Assembly (NCBI RefSeq): GCF_017726655.1
Contig: NZ_CP072308.1
Location: 1,860,001 to 1,924,000 of the forward strand
DNA length: 64,000 nucleotides
From: Agrobacterium tumefaciens
Lineage (GTDB): Bacteria > Pseudomonadota > Alphaproteobacteria > Rhizobiales > Rhizobiaceae
Reading direction: 5' to 3'
The notes beneath the pieces were generated by a model. That model saw nothing but the letters and a program-made list of their open reading frames with translations. It made no database searches and was not told the origin of the DNA. Below, one piece after another: positions 55,513 to 64,000 of the stretch (position 1 is the stretch's first letter; every line of letters starts with the position of its first letter). The position numbers were made by a program, and so were the translations under genes.

Positions 55513-56022
55513 GTGACGCAGGCAATCGTCGTGATGGGAGTGAGCGGGTCGGGCAAGTCCACGGTCGCGGAAGCGCTGGCAGACAAGCTGGGCATTGCCT
55601 TCATTGAAGGCGACAAGCTGCACCCCAAATCCAATGTCGAGAAAATGTCCGAAGGCATTCCCCTGACGGACGACGACCGCTGGCCCTGGCTCGATCTGAT
55701 CGGTGCAGAGTTGCAAAAGGGGAACGCGAGCGGTGGGGTCGTTGTATCCTGCTCGGCGCTCAAGAAAATCTACCGCGACTACCTGCGCAAGGCCACGGGC
55801 GGTCCGCTTGCTTTCGTTTATCTGGACGGCAGCCTGGAGCTGCTCAGCCGGCGCATGGGTGAACGCAAGGGCCATTTCATGCCACTCTCGCTGCTTCAAA
55901 CACAGCTTGCCACGCTGGAAGTGCCAACCGGCGAACCGGGTGTCGTCACCGTCAGCATCGACACCACACCTGAAGAGATCACCAAAAATGCTCTTGCCGG
56001 ACTGAAGGCGGTGACCTTCTAG
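55513..56022 (+). CDS. gntK: Gluconokinase, GTG start
   Basis: 169 residues. The Walker A IVVMGVSGSGKSTVAEAL and the sugar region FIEGDKLHPKSNVEKMSEGI then PLTDDDRWPWL are the GntK signature. It phosphorylates gluconate to 6-phosphogluconate for the pentose-phosphate and Entner-Doudoroff routes. The start is GTG 55513 with AGAGG five bases upstream; no ATG fits. No gluconate transporter or regulator is adjacent. Confidence 0.93.
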   Translation: MTQAIVVMGVSGSGKSTVAEALADKLGIAFIEGDKLHPKSNVEKMSEGIPLTDDDRWPWLDLIGAELQKGNASGGVVVSCSALKKIYRDYLRKATGGPLAFVYLDGSLELLSRRMGERKGHFMPLSLLQTQLATLEVPTGEPGVVTVSIDTTPEEITKNALAGLKAVTF

Positions 56023-56090
56023 GACTGTCGGTCTGCGGAAGCAGCAGACATGGCGTGAGGTAAACGACGCCGCGTCGTCACTGGAATGCG

Positions 56091-57392
56091 CTAGAGGCCG
56101 AGCTTGTCCCTTAAGCCGTACCACCAGGCTCCGATCACGGTGAGCGGCACACGGAAGGTCTTTCCACCCGGGAATGGGTAATTCGGCAGCGAACTCCAGA
56201 TATCGAACCGCTCGGCGTGGCCGGCAACGGCTTCCCCCAATATCTTGCCCAGAAGATGGGTCGTGGTGACGCCGTGACCGCTGTCGCCGTGCGAGAAGTA
56301 GATATTGTCCGAAAGCCTGCCCATATGCGGAATGCGTGTCAGGGTCAGCGCGAAGTTCCCGCTCCAGGCGAAGTCGATCTTTGCCTTTTCCAGCTGCGGA
56401 AATGTCTTCAGCATATTCGGCCGGATCACACCCGTCAGGTCGGCCGGGTCGCTGCCGCCATAACCGATGCCGCCACCGTAAAGCAGACGATTGTCAGACG
56501 TGCGGCGGTAATAATCGAGAATGTAATTAGCGTCCTCGACGCAATAATTGGCAGGAAGAAGGGCTTCGATCAGATCGGCATCGAGCGGCTCCGTCGCCAT
56601 GACCTGGCTCGAGACCGGCATCATTCGCTCGCCGATTTCTGGCAGTAATGTGCCGAGATAGGCATTGCCGCAGACGAGGACATATTTTGCCTTCACGCTG
56701 CCCGTTGCCGTGCGCACGATGGGATTGACGCCCTGCTCCACCGCAATGACACGCGAGTTTTCGAATATGCGCGCACCGAGGCTTTCGGCTGCCGCCGCTT
56801 CCCCCTGAACAAGATTAAGAGGGTGGATGTGGCCACCGAAGCGGTCGATCATGCCGCCTGCATAACGATCGGTCTTCACATATTTCCCGACATCCGCCTT
56901 TGAGACCATTTCGAGCCCGCCATGGCCGTGTTTTTCCCAGTGGGCCTTATGGGCTTCCATTTCGCGGATCTGCTTCGGCGTGAAGGCGGCGAAAAAACCG
57001 CCGTCGACGAGATCGCAGTCGATCCCGTATTTGGCGACGCGGCTGCGGATGATGGCGCCGCCTTCCAGTGACATTTCGCCGAGCTTTACTGCCTTGTCAT
57101 GCCCGTAGCGGCCGGCGATGGTTTCGAGATCGCGGCTGTAACCATTGACGATCTGCCCGCCATTGCGGCCCGACGCGCCGAAGCCAACCCGCACACCTTC
57201 CAGCACGATGACCGCGTAACCGCGTTCGCTCAGTTCCAGCGCCGCTGAAATGCCGGTGAAGCCGCCACCGATGATGCAGACATCCGCATCCAGCGCGCCT
57301 TCGAGCGTCGGTCGCACGGTTTTGACATTGGCGGAGGCCGCATACCATGACGATGTATGGCCCGGATTGGGAATGTTCGTTACCTCAGCCAT
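56091..57392 (-). CDS. FAD-dependent amine oxidoreductase (PuuB-like)
   Basis: 433 residues of the DAO family. The FAD motif is VCIIGGGFTGISAALELSER, followed by GFGASGRNGGQIVNGYSRDL. It resembles gamma-glutamylputrescine oxidase. With the PuuA-like gene just upstream on the same strand (its TGA ends one base beyond this ATG) it forms a two-gene unit. ATG 57392 (MAEVTNIPNPG) has AGGA upstream. Putrescine or a related amine is the likely substrate, by context. Confidence 0.88.
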   Translation of the reverse strand: MAEVTNIPNPGHTSSWYAASANVKTVRPTLEGALDADVCIIGGGFTGISAALELSERGYAVIVLEGVRVGFGASGRNGGQIVNGYSRDLETIAGRYGHDKAVKLGEMSLEGGAIIRSRVAKYGIDCDLVDGGFFAAFTPKQIREMEAHKAHWEKHGHGGLEMVSKADVGKYVKTDRYAGGMIDRFGGHIHPLNLVQGEAAAAESLGARIFENSRVIAVEQGVNPIVRTATGSVKAKYVLVCGNAYLGTLLPEIGERMMPVSSQVMATEPLDADLIEALLPANYCVEDANYILDYYRRTSDNRLLYGGGIGYGGSDPADLTGVIRPNMLKTFPQLEKAKIDFAWSGNFALTLTRIPHMGRLSDNIYFSHGDSGHGVTTTHLLGKILGEAVAGHAERFDIWSSLPNYPFPGGKTFRVPLTVIGAWWYGLRDKLGL

Positions 57393-57393
57393 T

Positions 57394-58785
57394 TCACACC
57401 GTCCTGATATAGGCGTCATATTCGACGTCGGTTACACGCAGAGAAAATTCGGAAAGCTCCTGCTGCTTGCAGGCGGAAAACAGCGTCCGGTACTTCTGGC
57501 CAAGCGTTGCATAGGCGAAGCTGGACCGTGTGAAGCGCTGCAACGCATAGTCCCAGTTGGTGGGAAGCGGTTCGTGATTGATGGCGTGGCTGTCACCTGC
57601 GATCGCGCCGCCCGGCTGGCGCTTCTCCTTCATGCCGGCAAGTGCGGCGCTGAGGATCATCGCAAGAACCAGATAGGGATTGGTATCGGCGCCGGCCACC
57701 CGATGTTCGATACGTGTCGCGACCTTGCTGGCAACGATGACGCGCACGGCCGCCGAGCGATTATCGATGCCCCAGGAGGCGTAGGTCGGCGCATGTTCGC
57801 TCGGTGTGAGGCGGCGATAGGAATTGGCATGGGGAGCAAAGATCGCCATGCTTTCCCCCATGTTTTCCAGGAGACCGCCGACCGAATGCATCAGCGCGTC
57901 CGATGGCCCCTCTTCCCCGGCGTAGATATTCCTGCCGCTCTTGTCGAGAACGGAGAAATGCACATGCATTCCATTGCCAGCCTGGAGCCCATAGGGCTTC
58001 GCCATGAAAGTTGCGTCGAGATCGTGCCGTCGTGCGACGCCCTTGACGATGCGTTTGAGAAAGACGGCGAAATCTGCGGCCTGCAGGGCATCCGGCACAT
58101 GGTTGAGGTTGATCTCATATTGCCCGGGACCATTTTCCCGCAGCGTGGTATCAGCAAGCACACCCTGTGCGCGGCAGGCGGTGGCGATGTCATGAAAGAC
58201 ATCCTCGAAATCCTGTAATTCGGAAATCGACAGAACCTGTGTCTGACCGGTGTGCCAGCGTCCCTCACGGCTGTGCGGTGGGCGCACCGGATCAAGCGCC
58301 GAACGAACGGGATCGATCAGGTAAAATTCGAGTTCTGTCGCCACAACGGGCGTTAGACCGGCCTTGTTATAGGCATTCAGAACCTGCGACAGAACATGGC
58401 GCGGATCGCCATAAAAACCGGTTCCATCGGGGTTTTTCATGGCTAGAAGAACCTGTGCGGTCGGCCTGCCAAGCCATGTCACCCGCGACAGTGTGCCGGG
58501 CACCGGAAAACAGAACCCATCCGGATCCCCGGTGCCCTCGGCCAGACCGGCCGCGTGCACATCCCTGCCCCAGATATCCAGCGCGTAGACGGAGCGCGGG
58601 ATGGCCATTCCCTTTTCGAGCACGTCGATTGCCCTTTCGCGCGGAATCCATTTGCCGCGCGGAACGCCATTCGCATCTATGACGAAAGCTTCGAGAATTT
58701 CGATATCGGGATTATCGGCGAAAAATTTCTTTGCGTTTTCAATATCATCCATCATGCACCAGCAAGCCGTTTCCATCTCGTTCAT
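57394..58785 (-). CDS. Glutamine-synthetase-family ligase (PuuA-like)
   Basis: 463 residues. After a variable front, FVIDANGVPRGKWIPRERA and DLDATFMAKPYGLQAGNGMH carry the glutamine-synthetase fold, including the metal/ammonia histidine GNGMHVHFSV and the ATP-site APTYASWGIDNRSAAVRV. It lacks the adenylylation-loop context of GlnA, and resembles gamma-glutamylputrescine synthetase PuuA. Either ATG 58785 or 58752 is possible. An inverted repeat lies upstream, and a PuuB-like oxidase follows. Confidence 0.88.
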   Translation of the reverse strand: MNEMETACWCMMDDIENAKKFFADNPDIEILEAFVIDANGVPRGKWIPRERAIDVLEKGMAIPRSVYALDIWGRDVHAAGLAEGTGDPDGFCFPVPGTLSRVTWLGRPTAQVLLAMKNPDGTGFYGDPRHVLSQVLNAYNKAGLTPVVATELEFYLIDPVRSALDPVRPPHSREGRWHTGQTQVLSISELQDFEDVFHDIATACRAQGVLADTTLRENGPGQYEINLNHVPDALQAADFAVFLKRIVKGVARRHDLDATFMAKPYGLQAGNGMHVHFSVLDKSGRNIYAGEEGPSDALMHSVGGLLENMGESMAIFAPHANSYRRLTPSEHAPTYASWGIDNRSAAVRVIVASKVATRIEHRVAGADTNPYLVLAMILSAALAGMKEKRQPGGAIAGDSHAINHEPLPTNWDYALQRFTRSSFAYATLGQKYRTLFSACKQQELSEFSLRVTDVEYDAYIRTV

Positions 58786-58795
58786 GCGCAGCGAG

Positions 58796-58809
58796 TTTCG
58801 CTAACGAAA
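58796..58809 (-). promoter_or_regulatory. Short inverted repeat before the PuuA-like gene
   Basis: TTTCG-CTAA-CGAAA lies 11 bases before the ligase ATG. It may be an operator for a local regulator, none of which is encoded adjacently. Confidence 0.35.
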
Positions 58810-58928
58810 ATCGTCCTGCTGCTGATAGATGAGAAACCTCGCCACCATGATGACGTTCGCCCTTTTTCCCCTTTTGTATATGAACATGTTACGTGGCCTG
58901 TTGCAGGAAGGCCAGCAGTTTCCTCTTC

Positions 58929-60176
58929 TTACGGATTGAACCTCTCCGGGCGATAGGCATCGATCGCGATAACCGGCTTCTCTCCCAGCATGGCTTCGGC
59001 TATGACCCGGCCCGTAATCGGCCCGAGGGTAAGACCATGATGGGCGTGCCCGAATGCGAACCACAATGTTTTGTGACGCGGCGCCTTGCCAATGATCGGC
59101 ATCATGTCCGGTGTGCATGGCCGCGCACCCATCCATGGCTCAGCATCGAGCCTTCCGCCGAGTGGGAAAATGCTGCGCGCCACACGCTCCGCGCGGTCGA
59201 TCTGCACGGGGGATTTCGGTGCGTCGCGCTCGGCAAACTCTGCTCCGGTCGTCAGCCGGATGCCCTTCCGCATGGGCGCAAGAAAATAACCGCGCTCGGG
59301 ATCGATCAGCCAGTTATTGAGCCTGGCGCCCTCCTGCAGCGCATAATGCATGTGATAACCGCGCTTCACCCCGAGCGGGAAGCGATAACCCAGTCGTTGC
59401 GTCACGATATCGGCCCAGGGGCCCAGCGCCGCGACCGCCTGCTCGCCCTCAACCGCACCTGTCGCCGTGCGCACCGTCCAGCCGCTTGTGGTCTGGCTCA
59501 GTGTCGAGGCATCGCCCCGCACGACGCTGCCGCCGAGGCTTTCGAACAGCTTTACATAAGCAAGCGTCAGCCCGTGCGGATCAAGTACGGACCACGGGTC
59601 ATTCCATTTCAGTCCACCAACAAAATCCCGGGAGAGGTGCGGTTCGGATGCCGCAAGCTCTTTGGCATCCAGTTTGGTGTGGGAAATGCCGTTTTCGCGG
59701 GAAAGACGCTCGGCGAAAGCATAATCGGCATCTCGCCTCTCTGCGGTTCGATAGGCTTCCATCCAGCCATTTTTGACAATCAGTTCACCCGCCCCGGCCT
59801 CATCGATCAAGATGTTATGCTCGGACACCGAATGTTCGATCAAAGGCGTATAGGCGCGGGCGATTGCGGCGTGCCTGGCGGCGGCTGAATTATACCAGTA
59901 GCGCCCGAGAAACGGCGCGATTTTGGGAAGCGCGGAGAGGCGATAACGGACATCGATCCTGTTGTTCAGCGAGTAGCGCAGCAAGAGCGCAAGGTCCTGC
60001 GGAAAACCGTAGGGCACCACGCCCTCTCTCTGGATCAGGCCGGCATTGCCAAAGGATGTTTCTTCCCCCGGCCCGCGCCGGTCCACCAGCACCACCGACT
60101 TGCCCCGTCGGGCGAGTTGCAGGGCCACCGAAACTCCGATGATGCCCGCTCCTAAAACGATCACATCCGCTGCCAT
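58929..60176 (-). CDS. FAD-dependent D-amino-acid dehydrogenase-like protein
   Basis: 415 residues. DVIVLGAGIIGVSVALQLAR and VVLVDRRGPGEETSFGNAGL are the DadA-type FAD front; the C-terminus WMGARPCTPDMMPIIGKAP and FGHAHHGLTLGPITGRVIA are typical of DadA/D-amino-acid dehydrogenases. It should oxidise D-amino acids to keto acids and ammonia. It lies between the PuuA/B pair and the Yej transporter, all on the minus strand. Confidence 0.9.
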   Translation of the reverse strand: MAADVIVLGAGIIGVSVALQLARRGKSVVLVDRRGPGEETSFGNAGLIQREGVVPYGFPQDLALLLRYSLNNRIDVRYRLSALPKIAPFLGRYWYNSAAARHAAIARAYTPLIEHSVSEHNILIDEAGAGELIVKNGWMEAYRTAERRDADYAFAERLSRENGISHTKLDAKELAASEPHLSRDFVGGLKWNDPWSVLDPHGLTLAYVKLFESLGGSVVRGDASTLSQTTSGWTVRTATGAVEGEQAVAALGPWADIVTQRLGYRFPLGVKRGYHMHYALQEGARLNNWLIDPERGYFLAPMRKGIRLTTGAEFAERDAPKSPVQIDRAERVARSIFPLGGRLDAEPWMGARPCTPDMMPIIGKAPRHKTLWFAFGHAHHGLTLGPITGRVIAEAMLGEKPVIAIDAYRPERFNP

Positions 60177-60276
60177 CGCAATCCATCCAATTCCATGTCA
60201 CCTTTATCGCAACATGGGTCGGCCTGCTGCGCAAAGCAACAGGAAGTCATCGCCTTGAACGAAATACCGATGCGGC

Positions 60277-61917
60277 TTACTGGCTCACCGCTTTCGTTTC
60301 CACGGCCTCGATATTGAAGGCGGCGGCGAGCAATGCCTTGGTGTAGTCCTGCTGCGGATTGGCAAAAACCTCAGCCGCAGGGCCACTTTCAACCACCTTG
60401 CCGTGACGCATGACGATGAGATCGTTGGCGAGCGCCTTCACCACCTTCAGATCGTGGCTGATGAAGAGATAGGCCAATTCGTGTTTTGCCTGCAGATCCC
60501 GCAGCAGATCAACCACCTGCGCCTGCACGCTCATGTCAAGCGCGGATGTCGGCTCGTCAAGCATGACGAAACGGGGCTTCAGCACCATGGCGCGGGCAAT
60601 GGCGATGCGCTGGCGCTGGCCGCCGGAAAATTCGTGCGGATACCGCCAGCGGGTGGCCGGATCAAGGCCCACCTCCTCCAGTGCCGTGGCGACACGCGTA
60701 TCGCGCTCGACGGCCGATAGCGACCGCTCATGCACCTTCAGGCCTTCGGCAATGATTTCGCCAACGGACATGCGCGGGCTGAGAGAGCCGTAAGGGTCCT
60801 GAAATACCACCTGAAGCCGATTTCTCAACGGCTTCATCATCTCATACGAATAATGGTCGATCGACTGACCAACGAAGCTGATACGCCCCTCAGACGCGAT
60901 CAGCCGCGAGAGCGCAAGGCCAAGCGTGGTCTTGCCGGAGCCGGACTCGCCCACCACGCCAACGGTCTGGCCGGCGCGCAGGGTAATATCAATGCCGTCA
61001 ACCGCCTTCACATGGTCGACAACGCGACGCATCAACCCGGATTTGATCGGAAACCAGACCTTGATGTCTTCACCCTGCATGACCACTGGCTTGCTGGCAT
61101 CGGAGTGCGGCGGCTCGCCCTTCGGCTCGGCAGCCAGAAGATGGCGGGTATAGGCGTGCTGCGGATCGGTAAACACCTGCTCTACCGTGCCGGTCTCGAC
61201 AATCTTGCCCTTGGTCATGACGCAGACACGGTCGGCAAACTTTCGGACGATACCGAGGTCGTGGGTGATGAACAGCATGGACATGCCATGTTTCGCCTTC
61301 AGATCGCTCAAGAGTTCGAGGATCTGCGCCTGGACCGTGACGTCGAGTGCGGTGGTCGGCTCGTCGGCGATCAGCAGTTTCGGCCGGTTGGCGAGCGCCA
61401 TGGCGATCATCACGCGTTGCCGCTGGCCTCCAGACAATTCGTGCGGATAGGCCTTCAGGCGCTTTTCCGGCTCGCGGATGCCGACCTGCAACAACAATTC
61501 GAGTGTGCGTTGACGCGCCTCCGCGCCGGTAATTGCCTGATGCAGCTCCAAGATTTCGCCGATCTGCCGCTCGATGGTGTGGAGCGGGTTGAGCGAGGTC
61601 ATCGGCTCCTGGAAGATCATGGTGATATCGTTGCCGCGCACCGCACGCAGGGAGCGCTCCGGCAATGTCAGCATATCCTTGCCATCGAACAGGATTTTGC
61701 CGGAGGGGTGGCTGGCCGCCGGATAGGGCAGGAGTTTGAGAATGGAATTTGCGGTGACCGACTTGCCGGAGCCGGATTCCCCGACGAGGGCAACGACTTC
61801 GCCCGGCATCAGGTCAAAGGAGACGTGATCGACAGCGATACTGGTCGCGCCGCCCTGATGGAAGGCGACGGAGAGATCACGGACGGAGAGAAGCGGCTGA
61901 ATAGTTGTTTCCATCAT
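60277..61917 (-). CDS. yejF: Dual ATP-binding protein of a Yej-type peptide transporter
   Basis: 546 residues with two ABC domains. NBD1 has Walker [18 protein letters not shown] and signature [17 protein letters not shown]2 has [19 protein letters not shown] and [12 protein letters not shown]. Both carry an oligopeptide-type C-terminal tail. This fused form is YejF. It powers the permeases encoded next. The double ATG at 61914-61917 is the start; the upstream TGA of the permease is six bases away. Confidence 0.92.
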   Translation of the reverse strand: MMETTIQPLLSVRDLSVAFHQGGATSIAVDHVSFDLMPGEVVALVGESGSGKSVTANSILKLLPYPAASHPSGKILFDGKDMLTLPERSLRAVRGNDITMIFQEPMTSLNPLHTIERQIGEILELHQAITGAEARQRTLELLLQVGIREPEKRLKAYPHELSGGQRQRVMIAMALANRPKLLIADEPTTALDVTVQAQILELLSDLKAKHGMSMLFITHDLGIVRKFADRVCVMTKGKIVETGTVEQVFTDPQHAYTRHLLAAEPKGEPPHSDASKPVVMQGEDIKVWFPIKSGLMRRVVDHVKAVDGIDITLRAGQTVGVVGESGSGKTTLGLALSRLIASEGRISFVGQSIDHYSYEMMKPLRNRLQVVFQDPYGSLSPRMSVGEIIAEGLKVHERSLSAVERDTRVATALEEVGLDPATRWRYPHEFSGGQRQRIAIARAMVLKPRFVMLDEPTSALDMSVQAQVVDLLRDLQAKHELAYLFISHDLKVVKALANDLIVMRHGKVVESGPAAEVFANPQQDYTKALLAAAFNIEAVETKAVSQ

Positions 61918-61922
61918 GGCGA

Positions 61923-63068
61923 TCACCGGAACGTCTTGCGTGGATCGAAGGCGTCGCGAACGGCCTCGCCGATGAAGATCAGGAGCGACAGCATGATGGA
62001 CATCGTAAAGAATGCCGTCAGGCCCAGCCAGGGAGCCTGGAGGTTGTTCTTTCCCTGCGCAATCATCTCGCCCAGCGACGGCGATCCCGGCGGCATTCCA
62101 AAACCGAGGAAGTCGAGCGAGGTGAGTGTCGTGATCGAGCCTGAGAGAATGAAGGGCAGGAAGGTCAGCGTTGCCACCATGGCGTTGGGCAGAAGGTGGC
62201 GGAACATGATCGTCCAGTTTCCGACCCCGAGTGCGCGGGCAGCCCGGACATATTCGAAGTTTCGGGCGCGCAGGAATTCGGCGCGGACAATGCCCACAAA
62301 GCCGACCCATGAAAACAGCAGCATGATGCCGAGCAGCACGAAGAAGCCCGGCGGCAGGATGGCCGCGATGATCAGCAGGATGTAAAGCACCGGCATCGAC
62401 GACCAGATTTCGATGAAACGCTGCAGAAGCAGGTCCGTCCAGCCACCGAAATAGCCCTGAATGGCGCCGGCGGTGACGCCGACAATGGCAGAAGCAATGG
62501 TCAGCGTCAGACCGAACAGCACGGAGATGCGAAAGCCGTAGATCATTCGCGCCGTGACGTCGCGGGCCTGATTGTCGGTGCCGAGCCAATTAAGATTGCC
62601 AAGCGTGCAGCCGGGATCGGCATCGCCCTGCGGGTAGGCCGAGCAGCGCTCCTTTTTATCCATCAGCCAGAAAGGTGCCGTGGGCGCGGAATGCGGAATA
62701 TTGGAATTGACCGTCTGGTAGGAGTAACGGATCGGTGGCCAGATCATCCAGCCATTGGCGTTGATCTCGTCCTGAATGAAGGAGGATTTGTAATCGGTCT
62801 GGGCGAGAAAACCGCCAAATTTTTCCTCCGGATAATCGACCATGACCGGCACGAGAATCTCGCCCTTGTAGGAGGCGAGGATGGGTTTGTCATTGGCGAT
62901 GAATTCCGCCATGAGGCTCAGGAAGAACAGGATCAGGAAAAGCCAGAAGGACCAGTATCCACGGCGATTAGCCTTGAAATTCTGCCAACGGCGCTTTGTG
63001 GTTGGCGAGAACCACGGGCGCTTGGGCTTGACCAGCATCTCTGTTCCGGCGGGATGAGCAAGCGACAT
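61923..63068 (-). CDS. yejE: Yej-type ABC permease (YejE-like)
   Basis: 381 residues. A long N-terminal non-membrane insert, with GTDNQARDVTARMIYGFRIS at its end, leads into the permease core (RAARALGVGNWTIMFRHLLP; the EAA loop). It resembles YejE, the second permease of the oligopeptide/microcin C-type transporter. ATG 63068 overlaps the stop of the first permease gene as ATGA. Confidence 0.9.
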   Translation of the reverse strand: MSLAHPAGTEMLVKPKRPWFSPTTKRRWQNFKANRRGYWSFWLFLILFFLSLMAEFIANDKPILASYKGEILVPVMVDYPEEKFGGFLAQTDYKSSFIQDEINANGWMIWPPIRYSYQTVNSNIPHSAPTAPFWLMDKKERCSAYPQGDADPGCTLGNLNWLGTDNQARDVTARMIYGFRISVLFGLTLTIASAIVGVTAGAIQGYFGGWTDLLLQRFIEIWSSMPVLYILLIIAAILPPGFFVLLGIMLLFSWVGFVGIVRAEFLRARNFEYVRAARALGVGNWTIMFRHLLPNAMVATLTFLPFILSGSITTLTSLDFLGFGMPPGSPSLGEMIAQGKNNLQAPWLGLTAFFTMSIMLSLLIFIGEAVRDAFDPRKTFR

Positions 63069-64000
63069 CACACGTCCCTCCGCTCGAAGTCGATGCGCGG
63101 ATCGATCCATGTGTAGATGAGGTCAGAGAGCAGGCCGACGACGAGGCCCATCAGCGAAAAGATGAACAGCGTGCCGAAGACAATCGGGTAATCACGGTTG
63201 ACGACCGAGAGATAACCGAGCCGGCCGAGGCCATCCAGCGAGAAGATATTCTCGATCAGCAGCGAGCCGGTGAAGAAGGCCGAGATAAAGGCGCCCGGAA
63301 AGCCGGCGATCACGATCAGCATCGCGTTGCGGAAGACATGGCCGTAGAGAACCTTGCGTTCCGTAAGACCCTTGGCTCGGGCGGTGATGACATATTGCTT
63401 CTTGATCTCGTCGATGAAGGAATTTTTGGTCAAAAGCGTCGTCGTCGCGAAGGCAGAGAGCGAGAGCGCGATGAGCGGCAATGTGAGGTGCCAGAAATAG
63501 TCGATGATCTTCTGCCACCAGTTCAGCTGGTCGAAATTATCCGACACCAGGCCGCGGAGCGGAAACCAGTCGAAGAACGATCCGCCGGCGAAAAGCACGA
63601 TGAGCAGGATGCCGAACAGGAAGCTCGGCACCGCATACCCGATGATGATGATGCCTGAGGTCCAGACATCGAAGGTCGAGCCGTCGGAAACGGCCTTCTT
63701 GATGCCGAGCGGAATGGAAATCACATAAGAAATGATCAAAATCCAGAAGCCGAGCGAGGCCGAGACCGGCAGCTTGTCGATGATGAGATCGATGACCGAC
63801 GAATTGCGGAAGAAGCTGTCGCCGAAGTCGAAGCGGATGTAATTCCACATCATTTCAAGGAACCGGGTGAGCGGCGGTTTGTCAAAACCGAATTGCTTTT
63901 CGAGCTTCTTGATCAGCTCCGGATCGAGCCCCTGCGCGCCGCGATATTTCGACCCGCTTTCATCGAAGCCGCCCCCCTGCCCCGTGAGGTCGCCGCCGCC
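63068..64000 (-). CDS. yejB: Yej-type ABC permease (YejB-like), 5' end off the window
   Basis: The C-terminal 310 codons are present; the start lies beyond 64000. [22 protein letters not shown] and the EAA loop [21 protein letters not shown] identify an oligopeptide permease, and GPGGG-like front [19 protein letters not shown] matches YejB. The binding protein YejA should lie just outside the window. It overlaps the YejE start by ATGA. Confidence 0.9.
   Translation of the reverse strand, partial: GGGDLTGQGGGFDESGSKYRGAQGLDPELIKKLEKQFGFDKPPLTRFLEMMWNYIRFDFGDSFFRNSSVIDLIIDKLPVSASLGFWILIISYVISIPLGIKKAVSDGSTFDVWTSGIIIIGYAVPSFLFGILLIVLFAGGSFFDWFPLRGLVSDNFDQLNWWQKIIDYFWHLTLPLIALSLSAFATTTLLTKNSFIDEIKKQYVITARAKGLTERKVLYGHVFRNAMLIVIAGFPGAFISAFFTGSLLIENIFSLDGLGRLGYLSVVNRDYPIVFGTLFIFSLMGLVVGLLSDLIYTWIDPRIDFERRDV

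Noticed and set aside
60277..62589. A 770-residue fusion covering YejF and part of YejE
   Set aside because: The added N-terminus is an out-of-frame reading of the permease; YejF starts cleanly at 61914-61917.
1..64000. CRISPR array, prophage, insertion sequence or integrated element
   Set aside because: No repeat-spacer array, transposase, integrase or flanking repeats were seen; gene content is core chromosome.

Overview
The window is chromosomal DNA of an alphaproteobacterium of the Rhizobiales, most likely Agrobacterium (A. tumefaciens complex) or a close Rhizobium. The evidence is the gene content and protein style: a RirA iron regulator with Cys91/99/105, a complete cpa/ctp (tad) type IVb pilus locus of the Agrobacterium kind, an infC with an AUU start, candidate CtrA sites, and dense high-GC coding with short intergenic gaps. 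I saw no insertion sequence, phage, integrase, CRISPR array or rRNA. The only tRNA seen is tRNA-Leu(CAG). This is core chromosome, not an island.

Layout. 1-9.3 kb: the end of lepA, then small stress, redox and regulatory genes (DUF2000/AraC pair, thioredoxin-reductase-like flavoprotein with a divergent Rrf2 regulator, MocR regulator with a divergent EamA exporter, GH25 lipoprotein, YegP-like protein, glutamine amidotransferase, DoxX, SelW-like protein, tRNA-Leu). 9.4-20.1 kb: the Flp pilus locus (pilin, prepilin peptidase, CpaB-F, TadB, TadC), with an outlying CpaC-N-domain protein and TadD on the opposite strand. 20.2-25.2 kb: M17 aminopeptidase, pncB, a secreted hypothetical, NlpC/P60 hydrolase and MarR. 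25.2-28.5 kb: a TerC-like DUF475 protein with a structured leader and a coupled small ORF, an EamA transporter and a LysR. 28.6-33.5 kb: mmsA, iron-binding protein and rirA with iron operators, BTLCP peptidase, hydrolase. 33.7-39.6 kb: the translation block infC-rpmI-rplT-(kinase-like gene)-pheS-pheT. 39.7-55.3 kb: metabolic and regulatory genes (aldo/keto reductases, LysR, GlxA, xseA, enolase-superfamily enzyme with its GntR, MarR/EamA pair, M29 peptidase, YbaK, ArsC-like, LigT-like). 55.5-64 kb: gluconokinase, then a minus-strand amino-compound cluster (PuuB-like oxidase, PuuA-like ligase, DadA-like dehydrogenase) beside a Yej-type peptide ABC transporter that runs off the right edge.

The most interesting points are regulatory. 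They are: a three-way-junction RNA upstream of the TerC-family gene, which I suspect is the described but functionally unassigned terC RNA motif, followed by a 33-codon ORF overlapping the TerC start; paired 16-bp direct repeats between the flavoprotein and its Rrf2 regulator; RirA- and Irr-type operators between an iron-binding protein gene and rirA; a TTAA-N7-TTAA CtrA-like box at a BTLCP peptidase gene; perfect inverted repeats at the starts of LysR, GntR, MarR and pncB genes; and a strong hairpin directly after the pilin gene. I did not find an obviously new multi-gene system. The unresolved items are the TerC leader, the kinase-like gene in the ribosomal/pheST block, and two membrane ORFs in one frame separated by a single stop codon.
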